DNA of 15,114 nucleotides from a bacterium. Lineage in GTDB: Bacteria > Electryoneota > Electryoneia > Electryoneales > Electryoneaceae. Both the position numbers and the translations under genes were made by a program. Shown one piece after another: positions 1 through 8,680 of this stretch (within the stretch, counting starts at the first letter, position 1; each line of letters begins with the position of its first letter). The notes beneath the pieces are model-generated. The model saw nothing but the letters and a program-made list of their open reading frames with translations, made no database searches and was not told the origin of the DNA. The stretch lies in the NCBI GenBank assembly GCA_028278125.1, contig JANQEY010000210.1, positions 1 to 15,114 on the forward strand, written 5' to 3'.

Positions 1-2480
1 TTGAACTCGCCAGCAACCGCGGGACCAGTTGGGACTACATCGAACGGGAATGTTGCTTCAGCATAAACTACGCCACCCAGGAAATCACCGACGATTGCAA
101 GATAGGTATAGGTTCCGGGGAAAATGCTTGCGATTCCGGGAACAAGCTGGGTCGGGGTTACGTCGAGTGCTGCACCATCAGGCAGAGTCAAGCCGGTAAA
201 GAGTGTCAGCGGTCCGTAAGGAACACCAATCGGAAGCGTCAATGCAGTCCAGGCGTCGAAAGTAAATGGACCACCGGAAATGTTCTCAACATACGCATTC
301 CACTGGAAAGTTCCCGGAGGATCAATTATGATTGGTTCAACAACCGGTGTGGCAGTAAGAATTACCTGTCCACCACCTACAACAAACGTAACAGGAATAT
401 CAACCATCATGTTGTCAGGATCATCTGATTCGACAGTTAAGACTGCTTCATAGGTACCTTCAACAATATCTTCTGATGTTGCGTCACCTGTAACTGTAAC
501 TTCAAGGAAATCACCAGGTGCTATGACGCCATCGCGAGGATCGTAAGACAACCAGCGGGCTTGCCCGGCATTCGCAGTAGTATAATCGATGCAGTTATAC
601 ATCACATTAGCCGCTTCCTGACCGGCACCAACAGCATATTCCCAGGTTTGAGTATTTACTACACAATTTCCTCCACCATACTGATACTCAACTAAAACAG
701 GCTCCTGAGTATCGTTAACTATTAAAGTAAGAGCGCCGCCTGGAAGATCAACCATGTAATCATGGCTGGCAGATGAACCGGTAAAGGTTTCAGGAATACC
801 GATACAAATTGGGTGATCCGGTTCAAGTACCGTGTTTTCTGGGGAAGTTTGCCAAACATTAGTCAGACCATCAATCATTGTCCAGGTAGCTCCTTGGGTA
901 CAGCCATGGAATTGGAGCCATCCACCCGCGGCTACCCAGTCTTCGAAGCGTCCAATGTTCGCTGCAAATTCGTCATAGAATGATTGGTCTTGTGTACTCA
1001 GGATAATGATAACCGTATATGGTTCGAGGTCCCATGTTGCAAGATCAGCTTGACTCGCGAGATCCCAGGGTACACCGATCAGATCCAGGTAATCCTGGAC
1101 ACTGGTGCTTCCCCAGGGCATCCAATCAGCAAATATCAACACATTAGGTTCATCAAGTTCACTATGAACAGGTTCACTGGGAATAGCTTCAAATGCTTCT
1201 ACATCTGTTGAGACAGTATAATCAGCAATTTCGTGATTCGCTGCAAACATATCGCGCAAACGGTCGCTAGCTCTAAATCCACGCATTCCGAGCATAGCCG
1301 GCTCGACAACTTCAGCGGATAAATCCACTACTAATGGAGAATCTCCAGTATTGGATATTGTCAGAACCTGGCTGTCCATTTCACCGTTTGGAGCATTAAG
1401 GTTTATCTCTACCAAGTCAATTTCCATGTTACCCGGAAGCATTAATGCTGCATCATAAGCATTTGCTCCTTCAAGGATTTCAACACCCGGATCGGAATAA
1501 GGATAATATCCTGCTGCATCGATAGTTACATCATAACCACGGGGGTACATTGCAGGAATCTCGTAGTAACCAACACCATCAGTTGTGGCCATGTAACCAC
1601 CAAAATGAACATCAGCACCGACAATGGGATCACCGGTTGCATCAGCTGTTACAAATCCTGATACACTGGCGTTTTCTTCACCCAGGGTAAACAGAATCGC
1701 TAAATCATTGTAAGGATAATCTACAGGATCATTATCGTTTGACGCTTGGAGAGCAATTGTGCCATCTTCATTCTGAATACCGATACATTCCCACATAATA
1801 TCAATACCATCAGCCAGTGAGGCATATTGCATCTGAATATTGCCATTCGGGTAAAGGATAACCTGGGCAGTGAGATGTCCATCATTTCCACTATACTCTT
1901 CTACACCATCAAATGTGCAAACCCAGTTTCCATCGGGATCTTCACCATAGTAGATGTCACCACTGGTTACTTCGGATGGATTCAAGTCATCAGCAAAGAA
2001 AGCAATAATATTGTAATAACCCCATGGTGAGGGAAGTTCACCCGGGAACCAGCCATCACCATTACCAAACATTAAATGACCATTTGAGCAGATGTAGATT
2101 TCATCCCAGTCGTTGCCATAGAAGCTAAATGTAAATGGCAAGGCGAAAGGTCCCTGGAACGTATCGTCACCCATGTCTGTGATAACAGTGCCCGTTCCTG
2201 TGATATCGATCCAATCGTAGGTTGCGCCATCATCGCTATCATAGAACATGTAGCCATAAGCATCAGGACCACCTGAATGATCAAGCTCATCATTCGCTTC
2301 ACCGATCACACCCTGGCGTTCGAGAAGTGACATTTCGGCTGCTGATAAAGCATCACCGTTCTGGTATGCTTCAAGAGCACGATAGTAAACATCCTTGTCC
2401 TGTGGCAATTCATATTCTTTACCAAAGGCAAAAGACGCGACAAGCATCAAAGCAATCATAACAACTAGTAAACGTTTCAC
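1..2480 (-). CDS. Large exported multidomain beta-sandwich protein, C-terminus outside window
   Basis: The minus-strand frame is open from a GTG at 2480 to the left edge: 826 codons and no stop. The start is set by AAAGGAG seven bases upstream and by a signal peptide (MKRLLVVMIALMLVASFAFG, cut near residue 20). Visible parts: residues 76-266, a beta-rich domain with SNGHLMFG and FFADDLNP motifs, resembling the nidogen-like domain of T9SS cargo; 271-349, a carboxypeptidase-regulatory-like fold (SGFVTADATGDPIVGADV); 353-390, a Hydin/ASPM-like strand set (LTISNTGDSPLVVDLS); 445-632, a Rossmann-like segment resembling class I glutamine-amidotransferase-like domains; 640-701, a sandwich of the LSYDPRDG...ESDDPDN...IPVTFVV type; 721-815, a module also found in the right-edge protein. 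Inferred: exported across the outer membrane by T9SS, with the sorting domain lying off the window. No catalytic function is proven. Confidence 0.85.
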   Translation of the reverse strand, partial: MKRLLVVMIALMLVASFAFGKEYELPQDKDVYYRALEAYQNGDALSAAEMSLLERQGVIGEANDELDHSGGPDAYGYMFYDSDDGATYDWIDITGTGTVITDMGDDTFQGPFALPFTFSFYGNDWDEIYICSNGHLMFGNGDGWFPGELPSPWGYYNIIAFFADDLNPSEVTSGDIYYGEDPDGNWVCTFDGVEEYSGNDGHLTAQVILYPNGNIQMQYASLADGIDIMWECIGIQNEDGTIALQASNDNDPVDYPYNDLAILFTLGEENASVSGFVTADATGDPIVGADVHFGGYMATTDGVGYYEIPAMYPRGYDVTIDAAGYYPYSDPGVEILEGANAYDAALMLPGNMEIDLVEINLNAPNGEMDSQVLTISNTGDSPLVVDLSAEVVEPAMLGMRGFRASDRLRDMFAANHEIADYTVSTDVEAFEAIPSEPVHSELDEPNVLIFADWMPWGSTSVQDYLDLIGVPWDLASQADLATWDLEPYTVIIILSTQDQSFYDEFAANIGRFEDWVAAGGWLQFHGCTQGATWTMIDGLTNVWQTSPENTVLEPDHPICIGIPETFTGSSASHDYMVDLPGGALTLIVNDTQEPVLVEYQYGGGNCVVNTQTWEYAVGAGQEAANVMYNCIDYTTANAGQARWLSYDPRDGVIAPGDFLEVTVTGDATSEDIVEGTYEAVLTVESDDPDNMMVDIPVTFVVGGGQVILTATPVVEPIIIDPPGTFQWNAYVENISGGPFTFDAWTALTLPIGVPYGPLTLFTGLTLPDGAALDVTPTQLVPGIASIFPGTYTYLAIVGDFLGGVVYAEATFPFDVVPTGPAVAGEF

Positions 2481-2487
2481 AGCAAAT

Positions 2488-2494
2488 CTCCTTT
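2488..2494 (-). promoter_or_regulatory. Shine-Dalgarno deciding the GTG start at 2480
   Basis: The minus strand reads AAAGGAG here, seven bases before the GTG at 2480. It supports GTG over the internal ATG codons, which would cut into the hydrophobic core of the signal peptide. Confidence 0.7.
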
Positions 2495-2750
2495 GTTTTA
2501 CAACGTTTTCCACATTAGGACTTGTTTCTCCTGCTTTTCTTAGGGTTTACCCTTTTAATCCTATATTTGATAAAAATTGCACTTTTGATTGACGATTTGA
2601 TGTAAAACCGCCAGTCGTAGAGATTAAATTAACTGTTTGGGGATAATACAATTCGAGATAAATCGTGAGATATTGCGGTAAGACCACAAACACGTGATTC
2701 AGCCCGATCTAAGTATCCACGTTGTACATGTTATTCACAGAAAACGTTTA

Positions 2751-2780
2751 TTCTAAACCTGATGAAAATAAGGTTTAGAA
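2751..2780. repeat. Perfect 10-bp inverted repeat, 10-base spacer
   Basis: TTCTAAACCT (2751-2760) and AGGTTTAGAA (2771-2780) are exact reverse complements around GATGAAAATA. There is no T-run and it lies between divergent genes, so it is not an obvious terminator. It could be an operator for one or both flanking genes, or a hairpin in a 5' leader. Confidence 0.55.
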
Positions 2781-3122
2781 CTGGTTAAATCAAGTAATTT
2801 CCTTAATATCCAAAACATATTGATGCAGCTCTCCTGAAACAGATTAATAAACAATAAGTTCAATTGGAGCCAATTTTACGGATATTTAGGATTATCCGCT
2901 GTGAACTGTGTCACATATTGATTAAAGCCTCTAAATTCCTCTTGTCCGGCAATAAAAATATTCGAAAAATGGTTAACCGTTTCTTTTCGTTTTACCGTAT
3001 TGATGTTAAATTAGAATCCAATTTTGGTTTGAACAGTTTCAGTTTTTAAAAGGAATCCATTAACCGGTTTTTTCATTAAAAACTTCAATTTTGTATTTAC
3101 CTTGTAAAAGAGGAAATTTATT

Positions 3123-4832
3123 ATGTCGTCATGCAGAATATTTTCTCTTACTGTTACCATACTCTTTTCACCCGCCATAACCTTCTCAGATATCATCATA
3201 ACTGAGATCATGTATAATCCTGCCGGCAATGAGAATTATACGGAATTCGTAGAGATTTATAATTCCAGTCCCGGTGGAGTTTTTATTCCCGGCTGGCAAA
3301 TTTCTGATGGAACGGCTACTGACGAGATAATCAGTACGGCTGGTAACGAATCAGACATGCTACAACCAGGCCATTATGCTTTAATTCTTGATTCAGGATA
3401 CTGGGAGAACGGTGACAGTTGTTATGCTGAGGTAATACCTGAAGGTACTCTGTTATTCACCACTGCCGATGCGGCAATTGGATCGCGAGGACTGTCCAAC
3501 AGTACAAGGGAGAGAGTATCTTTAATCAACACAAATGGCGATACGGTCAGCAGCAGGATGTATCAGCTTGGTGCTGATCAAGGCCACAGTGAAGAACGGA
3601 TTTTCTTATACGAGGGTGAAAATGACCAGAACTGGACATTTTCACTGCCAGGTGGTTCACCGGGATCAACAAACACGGTAACTCCTCCCCTGCTGGATAT
3701 GACTGTTGACTCACTGAATATATCATTTGATCAATCCAGTGAGAATGGATTTAATAATCTTCTTGTGGAGGCATATATCAGGAATAGAGGAAGTGAAACC
3801 TCACCCGACACCCCTTTTATCTTAAACCTGTTCAAAACTGCTGACAACGAAATACATTCAGAACTGGACTGGAATATCCCATCGATCAATTACAATGACC
3901 AATATTATTTAGTTGATTCCATGTTCATTGAAATATCAGGTCAAATCCTGGGTGAGGGTTATCTTGATATTCAGGATGATGATTTAACCAATAATATTGC
4001 ATACGACCTGGAGTATGCATCGTACTCATACGGTGCTCTGAGAATAAATGAACTGATGCCGCAACCCCCTGCAGATTTACCTTATGAATGGATTGAACTG
4101 GTAAATCATTTCGACGAATCAATATCCCCGGAAAACTGGTTTATCGAGGATGCCGGAGGAAGTATTGTTAATATTGATTCAACAGCAATTTCACTTGAAG
4201 TAAAGGGGTATTTATTACTTTCGGAAAACGGAAGCATCTCATCCTGGGAAGGAATCCCGCTTGAAACAATATATCTGCCTGGCTCTTGGCTATCGTTAAA
4301 CAATGAGGGTGACAGACTGGGATTGTATGATCCAACAGGCAAACTGATTGACCAGGTTGTCTACAGTGATACTGAATCCGGGCTGAGTTTAAACCGAATG
4401 ACATGTACAGATTCCTGTTCTGTTGATGACTGGGTAAGTTCCCGATACCCTCAAAGAGGTACCCCGGGCTCACCGAACAATGCTGAATCGAATGAACCGG
4501 GAGGTGAATCACCGAAGATCAGGGTGTCCCCAAATCCATTTTCACCTGACGGGGATGGATTCGAAGACCTGGTTGATTTTGAATTTGTTTATCCTGCCAA
4601 CGAGGTAGATTTATCGTTGCAGATTTTTGATGTAAATGGCCGACGGATGGTGACACCCCTTGACGGGAAACGTTTTCCGGGTCGAGGACACTGGCAGTGG
4701 AATGGTCAAAACGGCACCGGAAAAACTCTTCCAGTGGGACTATATGTTTTCTTACTGGAGGCCCGGGAAACAGCCGGTTCCGGCCACTGGGACTACAAGG
4801 GGACGATTGCGATTGCCGGGAGCGAACGGTGA
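3123..4832 (+). CDS. Exported lamin-tail domain protein with FlgD-like C-terminal domain
   Basis: This 569-residue protein starts with a signal peptide (residues 1-22) and has GAGGA eight bases before the ATG. Domain order: lamin-tail domain (LTD) 22-181, beginning DIIITEIMYNPAGNENYTEF; CARDB-like beta sandwich 190-300 (LLVEAYIRNRGSETSPDTPF); second LTD 303-452, beginning LRINELMPQPPADLPYEWIE; FlgD-like or gliding-motility-type C-terminal domain 465-569, with the acidic calcium-loop-like SPNPFSPDGDGFEDL and the WQWNGQNGTGKTLPVGLY signature. Bacterial LTDs occur in secreted and surface proteins, often with nucleases or adhesins. No enzymatic domain is present here, so a structural or adhesive surface role is inferred. 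The C-terminus lacks the usual short basic tail of type-A T9SS cargo and may be a type-B-like sorting domain. It is transcribed divergently from the left-edge gene. Confidence 0.88.
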   Translation: MSSCRIFSLTVTILFSPAITFSDIIITEIMYNPAGNENYTEFVEIYNSSPGGVFIPGWQISDGTATDEIISTAGNESDMLQPGHYALILDSGYWENGDSCYAEVIPEGTLLFTTADAAIGSRGLSNSTRERVSLINTNGDTVSSRMYQLGADQGHSEERIFLYEGENDQNWTFSLPGGSPGSTNTVTPPLLDMTVDSLNISFDQSSENGFNNLLVEAYIRNRGSETSPDTPFILNLFKTADNEIHSELDWNIPSINYNDQYYLVDSMFIEISGQILGEGYLDIQDDDLTNNIAYDLEYASYSYGALRINELMPQPPADLPYEWIELVNHFDESISPENWFIEDAGGSIVNIDSTAISLEVKGYLLLSENGSISSWEGIPLETIYLPGSWLSLNNEGDRLGLYDPTGKLIDQVVYSDTESGLSLNRMTCTDSCSVDDWVSSRYPQRGTPGSPNNAESNEPGGESPKIRVSPNPFSPDGDGFEDLVDFEFVYPANEVDLSLQIFDVNGRRMVTPLDGKRFPGRGHWQWNGQNGTGKTLPVGLYVFLLEARETAGSGHWDYKGTIAIAGSER

Positions 4833-5151
4833 GAAGCGGGATTGACTCTTCTGACGAAGAAATTTATATTGCCGAACCGGAAAGATGTGCCTTTAGGTGT
4901 TGCATATTAATTACCTGTGAAATATATCGCAATACCGGATGATGAGTCGAACAAATTTCCTGTTCAATTACATATGGTGGAGTAATAATCTTATCAGAGA
5001 TATTGCTCCGCTTCTCTCATTGTTAAGGCCTTCTTTTCACTCTTCATAATTATTATCAGGGTTTATCCGGAGTCGAAATAAAACTTCCTTGGCAGGATAA
5101 TGAAGATCCTGATCTACTAAAGTTGTTTTATTGATCATAAGGAGTATTGTG
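4833..5151. other. Intergenic region, no gene seen
   Basis: About 320 bases between the lamin-tail protein and the GTPase gene. A weak 5-bp stem (TCTTC/GAAGA, 4847-4860) lies just after the stop codon but lacks a convincing T-run. A 6-bp inverted repeat (CAGGAT 5093-5098, ATCCTG 5106-5111) precedes the GTPase and could be an operator. No promoter, RNA gene or protein-like frame could be supported, although a promoter for the downstream genes is expected here. Confidence 0.45.
5139..5144 (+). promoter_or_regulatory. Shine-Dalgarno deciding the ATG start at 5152
   Basis: AAGGAG lies seven bases before the ATG at 5152. The longer frame from the TTG at 5131 would place this site inside the coding region, so the ATG is preferred. 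Confidence 0.75.
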
Positions 5152-6468
5152 ATGGCTGATCGCAAACGAATTTTAATTATGGGTGCTGCTGGACGTGATT
5201 TTCATAACTTCAACGTTCTCTTTCGTGACAACGAGGAATATGATGTTATCGCTTTTACCGCTACTCAGATTCCCGACATCGAAGGTCGTAAATACCCGAC
5301 CGAGCTGGCTGGAAAACTTTACCCGAACGGAATTCCCATTGAGCCCGAAGAGAAGCTGCTTGAGCTTATTAAAGAACACAACATCGACCAGGTATACTTC
5401 TCATACAGTGATGTCCCTCATACCCGTGTAATGCACAACGCCAGCCTCGTAAACGCGGCAGGTGCCGATTTTGTCCTGGCAAGTGCAGTTGACACAATGA
5501 TTAAATCTACCAAACCGGTTATTTCCATCTGTGCCGTTCGGACCGGTTGTGGTAAAAGCCAGACAACTCGTGCCGTTGAGCAGGTTCTCCAGGATGCGGG
5601 AAAGAAGGTCGTGGCGATCCGTCACCCGATGCCCTATGGGGACCTAGTAAAGCAGGCAGTTCAGCGTTTTGCTTCTCTTGACGACCTCAAGAAGCACGAA
5701 TGCACAATCGAAGAGATGGAAGAGTATGAGCCGCACATCGTTCGTGGTAATGTGATTTATGCCGGTGTCGATTATGAAGCCATTCTCCGCGAAGCTGAGA
5801 AGGAAGCTGATGTTATCCTTTGGGACGGTGGTAACAATGACACTCCGTTCTATAAAGCAGATCTCCAGATTGTCGTAGCGGATCCGCATCGTCCGGGACA
5901 TGAAGTATCCTACCATCCTGGTGAAACCAACATGATGCTGGCAGATGTCATCGTCATCAACAAGATTGACACTGCTGACCTCGAAAATATTGAAGACGTT
6001 CGCGCAAGCATAGCCGAACTCAATCCGAACGCCATGGTAATCGATGCCGCAAGCCCGATCGAAGTTGACGATCCGGATGTAATCCGCGGTAAGGATGTCC
6101 TGGTCGTTGAAGATGGTCCTACTCTTACCCACGGTGAGATGACTTATGGTGCCGGTGTTGTCGCCGCATCAAAATACGGTGCCAACGACCTGGTAGATCC
6201 TCGTCCGTATGTTACCGGTAGGATCGCAGAGACTTTTGAAGATTACCCGGAAATCGGCATTCTTCTTCCAGCTATGGGTTATGGTGACGAACAGATGGCT
6301 GATCTCGAAAAGACGATCAACGCCACAGAATGCGATGCCGTTGTAATAGGCACGCCGATAGATCTACGCAGGGTTATTAAGATTGACAAGCCGGCAGTCC
6401 GGGTGGGCTACAACCTCCAGGAAATCGGCAAACCCGATCTTAAAGACGCTCTGAAAAAATTCATCTAA
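5152..6468 (+). CDS. Cyclic 2,3-diphosphoglycerate synthetase-like P-loop GTPase
   Basis: The 438-residue product resembles the cyclic 2,3-diphosphoglycerate synthetase (CpgS)-like family, often annotated just as GTPase in bacteria. Visible motifs: an N-terminal Rossmann-like strand-loop (ILIMGAAGRDFHNFN, 7-21); a P-loop at 130-138 (RTGCGKSQT); a Walker B-like ILWDGGNND at 222-230; and NKID at 270-273, the position expected for a guanine-specificity motif. In archaeal methanogens CpgS closes 2,3-bisphosphoglycerate into the cyclic thermoprotectant using ATP. Whether the bacterial relatives do this is not established, so the substrate is left open. Carbamate kinase follows 13 bases after the stop, indicating co-transcription and a possible role near carbamoyl-phosphate metabolism. 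Family placement is fairly sure; the reaction is not. Confidence 0.82.
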   Translation: MADRKRILIMGAAGRDFHNFNVLFRDNEEYDVIAFTATQIPDIEGRKYPTELAGKLYPNGIPIEPEEKLLELIKEHNIDQVYFSYSDVPHTRVMHNASLVNAAGADFVLASAVDTMIKSTKPVISICAVRTGCGKSQTTRAVEQVLQDAGKKVVAIRHPMPYGDLVKQAVQRFASLDDLKKHECTIEEMEEYEPHIVRGNVIYAGVDYEAILREAEKEADVILWDGGNNDTPFYKADLQIVVADPHRPGHEVSYHPGETNMMLADVIVINKIDTADLENIEDVRASIAELNPNAMVIDAASPIEVDDPDVIRGKDVLVVEDGPTLTHGEMTYGAGVVAASKYGANDLVDPRPYVTGRIAETFEDYPEIGILLPAMGYGDEQMADLEKTINATECDAVVIGTPIDLRRVIKIDKPAVRVGYNLQEIGKPDLKDALKKFI

Positions 6469-6481
6469 ACCTGATCATATC

Positions 6482-7441
6482 GTGAGTGATTATAATAACC
6501 GCGTTGCTGTCGTAGCTCTCGGCGGCAACGCGATCAGTCCTCCGGGCGATAAGAACACCATTTACGACCAGTTCCGTCAGACCCGTACAAGCTTGAACAG
6601 TATAGTCGCCCTGCTTGAACGTGGTTACAGAATTGCGATTACGCATGGGAATGGTCCGCAAATCGGTAACGCCCTGATGCGACAGGAATTATCCCGTCAC
6701 CTGGTACCCGAGCTGCCTTTAGGCGTATTAGTAGCAAGTACTGAAGGCTGGATGGGATATATGATTGAACAGTCCCTGATAAACCGGCTTCAGAATGAAG
6801 GTATTGAGAGATCTGTTACCTCTGTTGTAACGCAGGTACTCGTTGATCGCGACGATCCTTCTTTAAAAAATCCATCCAAGTTTATCGGCCAGGCATATCC
6901 TGAATATGAAGCGTTCCGTCTTTCGAAAGAGTATGAATGGGTTGTAAAGAAAGACAAAAGCCGCAACGGTTGGAGAAGAGTTGTCGGATCACCCATTCCC
7001 ATTGAAGTTCTGAACAGCCAGGCGATTAAATCACTTCTTGATAAAAACTGGATAGTGATTTGTGTTGGCGGTGGTGGAATCCCTGTATACCGTGAAGAGG
7101 ATGGTACTCTTGAAGGATTGGACGCGGTAATTGATAAGGACAGGGCTTCAGCGGTTCTCGCAAAAGAGGTAAATGCCAGCGATCTACTGATCCTGACTGA
7201 GGTTGAACAGGTTGCCTTGAATTTCGGTAAATCTGAACAACAGAACCTTGACAAGATGACGATTGATGAAGCCCGGAAATATTACGAGGAAGGGCATTTC
7301 CCGCCGGGATCGATGGGACCGAAAATTGAATCGGCGATCAGTTTCCTCGAAGATGGAGGGGAAAGAGTTATCATAACTGATCTTGAACATATTATCGGCG
7401 CAATAGAAGGTAATGCCGGAACGACCATAACAGCGAAGTAA
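6482..7441 (+). CDS. arcC: Carbamate kinase
   Basis: The enzyme catalyses carbamoyl phosphate + ADP = carbamate + ATP, the energy-yielding last step of arginine deiminase, agmatine or purine/allantoin fermentation. The 319 residues match the usual family length of about 310. Amino-acid-kinase motifs are in order: VALGGNAI (11-18), [10 protein letters not shown] (53-62), [12 protein letters not shown] (86-97), [14 protein letters not shown] (192-205), AVIDKDRAS (215-223) and [10 protein letters not shown] (275-284). The start is a GTG with no strong ribosome binding site, 13 bases after the GTPase stop, so translational coupling is likely. No arginine deiminase or ornithine carbamoyltransferase is in the window, so the source of carbamoyl phosphate is unknown. 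A terminator hairpin follows at once. Confidence 0.95.
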   Translation: MSDYNNRVAVVALGGNAISPPGDKNTIYDQFRQTRTSLNSIVALLERGYRIAITHGNGPQIGNALMRQELSRHLVPELPLGVLVASTEGWMGYMIEQSLINRLQNEGIERSVTSVVTQVLVDRDDPSLKNPSKFIGQAYPEYEAFRLSKEYEWVVKKDKSRNGWRRVVGSPIPIEVLNSQAIKSLLDKNWIVICVGGGGIPVYREEDGTLEGLDAVIDKDRASAVLAKEVNASDLLILTEVEQVALNFGKSEQQNLDKMTIDEARKYYEEGHFPPGSMGPKIESAISFLEDGGERVIITDLEHIIGAIEGNAGTTITAK

Positions 7442-7450
7442 AAATATAAT

Positions 7451-7477
7451 GCACCTGGAAATACCCGGTGCATTTTT
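7451..7477 (+). terminator. Intrinsic terminator after arcC
   Basis: GCACCTGG (7451-7458) pairs with CCCGGTGC (7464-7471) around a 5-base loop with one internal mismatch, followed by ATTTTT. It ends the GTPase-arcC unit only 26 bases before the sucC start, so it could also act as a conditional terminator or attenuator for sucCD. Confidence 0.75.
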
Positions 7478-7502
7478 CATAGAACCGATCTATGGAGTAC
7501 GC

Positions 7503-8678
7503 ATGAAGATTCATGAATACCAAGCTAAAGAGATCCTGCGCAAGTACGGTGTAGCTGTACCCGACGGTTTTGTCGCGTTTACGCCAGCAGAAGCGGAGGA
7601 AGCCGCTAATAAACTGGGAGGCGGCACTGTTGTTGTTAAAGCCCAGATCCATGCAGGTGGACGTGGCAAGGGCGGTGGTGTCAAGGTTGTTAAGGGTACT
7701 GATGAAGCTAAAATAACGGCTGAATCTATCCTGGGAATGAACCTTGTTACTCATCAAACCGGGCCGGAAGGTAGAGAAGTAAAACGCCTACTCGTTGAAC
7801 AGGGTATGGATATCAAGAAAGAGTTCTATGCCGGTTTAACTCTCGACCGTGAAGGGATCAAGGATACTTTTATGGTTTCAACAGAGGGTGGTGTTGAAAT
7901 CGAAAAGGTAGCTGAAGAAACCCCCGAAAAGATTATCAAGGTCGCTATTGATCCAGCTTACGGGATGCACCCGTTCCAGGCAAGGCACCTTGCTTTTGCT
8001 CTCGGTCTTGATGGTGTAGCAATGAGAAAGGCAGCCGGATTCTTCATGAAGCTCTACAATGCTTATGTCAATTCCGATGCTACGATTGCTGAGATAAATC
8101 CACTGGTACTGACCGGTGATGATGATGTTATCGCTCTTGACGCAAAGATGAACTTCGATGATAACGCCATGTACCGTCATAAGGATATCCTCGAGTTCCG
8201 TGACCTGGATGAAGAAGATCCCGCTGAAATCGAAGCTTCAAAATATGAATTGAATTATATCAAGCTGGATGGGAACGTTGGCTGTATGGTGAACGGCGCC
8301 GGCCTGGCAATGTCGACGATGGATATTATCAAGCTTTCCGGCGGTGAACCGGCGAACTTCCTCGATGTTGGCGGTGTTGCAAATGCTGAGACAGTTAAGA
8401 ACGGTTTCCGAATTATCCTGCGTGATCCGAATGTAAAAGCGGTATTGATTAATATTTTCGGTGGAATTGTACGCTGTGACCGTGTTGCCCAGGGTGTAAT
8501 CGATGCCTTAAGCGATAAAGATCTTGAGGTCGAGATACCTGTTGTTGTACGTCTCGCCGGAACAAATGCTGAACAGGCTGCCAAAATGCTTGAAGATTCA
8601 CCACTCGACTTTATCGTCGGCAGTAATCTGAAAGACGCAGCTGAAAAAGTAGTCGCAGCAGCAAAGGAGGTGGCCTGA
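7503..8678 (+). CDS. sucC: Succinyl-CoA synthetase (ADP-forming) beta subunit
   Basis: The beta subunit carries the ATP-grasp nucleotide site and the succinate site of the complex that makes succinate, CoA and ATP or GTP from succinyl-CoA. The 391 residues fit the family (E. coli 388). Landmarks: [12 protein letters not shown] at the N-terminus; [15 protein letters not shown] (47-61); AEINPLVL (196-203); [11 protein letters not shown] (264-274); LDVGGVA (287-293); [11 protein letters not shown] (316-326); [11 protein letters not shown] (347-357). The ATG at 7503 is chosen because GGAG lies five bases upstream and the family begins MKIHEYQAK. The upstream in-frame ATG at 7449 would translate through the arcC terminator. 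The stop overlaps the sucD start by one base. Confidence 0.97.
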   Translation: MKIHEYQAKEILRKYGVAVPDGFVAFTPAEAEEAANKLGGGTVVVKAQIHAGGRGKGGGVKVVKGTDEAKITAESILGMNLVTHQTGPEGREVKRLLVEQGMDIKKEFYAGLTLDREGIKDTFMVSTEGGVEIEKVAEETPEKIIKVAIDPAYGMHPFQARHLAFALGLDGVAMRKAAGFFMKLYNAYVNSDATIAEINPLVLTGDDDVIALDAKMNFDDNAMYRHKDILEFRDLDEEDPAEIEASKYELNYIKLDGNVGCMVNGAGLAMSTMDIIKLSGGEPANFLDVGGVANAETVKNGFRIILRDPNVKAVLINIFGGIVRCDRVAQGVIDALSDKDLEVEIPVVVRLAGTNAEQAAKMLEDSPLDFIVGSNLKDAAEKVVAAAKEVA

Positions 8679-8680
8679 TG
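8665..8680 (+). promoter_or_regulatory. sucC-sucD junction: ribosome site plus TGATG stop-start overlap
   Basis: AGGAGGTGGCCTGATG contains a full AGGAGG, the sucC stop (TGA 8676-8678) and the sucD start (ATG 8678-8680) sharing one base. It predicts translational coupling of the two subunits. The same 16 bases recur exactly at 12049-12064 between korA and korB. Confidence 0.8.

Larger units (their letters stand above)
2481..3122. other. Long divergent intergenic region
   Basis: About 640 AT-rich bases separate two divergently transcribed exported-protein genes. The region must hold both promoters, but no well-spaced sigma-70 pair could be assigned with confidence. The clearest structure is the perfect inverted repeat at 2751-2780. 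A TATATTTG at 2562-2569 matches the Bacteroidetes -7 element but has no partner TTG at the right distance. Short open frames inside (for example 2864-3049) lack a ribosome binding site and protein-like composition. No tRNA or known RNA was recognised. Confidence 0.5.

Noticed and set aside
984..2461. Short plus-strand frames opposite the left-edge gene
   Set aside because: The minus strand carries one uninterrupted 826-codon frame with signal peptide and domains, so the plus-strand frames are shadows.
2864..3049. Possible 61-residue gene in the divergent gap
   Set aside because: The start is a TTG without a ribosome binding site, and the AT-rich composition has no protein-family character.
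4847..4865. Terminator after the lamin-tail gene
   Set aside because: The stem is only 5 bp and the following bases (AATTTATA) are not a convincing T-run.
5131..5151. TTG start for the CpgS-like GTPase
   Set aside because: The AAGGAG site lies inside this stretch, seven bases before the ATG at 5152.
5644..6132. 162-residue minus-strand frame inside the GTPase gene
   Set aside because: It is a shadow of a clearly coding plus-strand frame.
7449..7502. N-terminal extension of sucC from the ATG at 7449
   Set aside because: The extension is encoded by the arcC terminator hairpin, has no ribosome binding site and is absent from the SucC family, which begins MKIHEYQAK at 7503.
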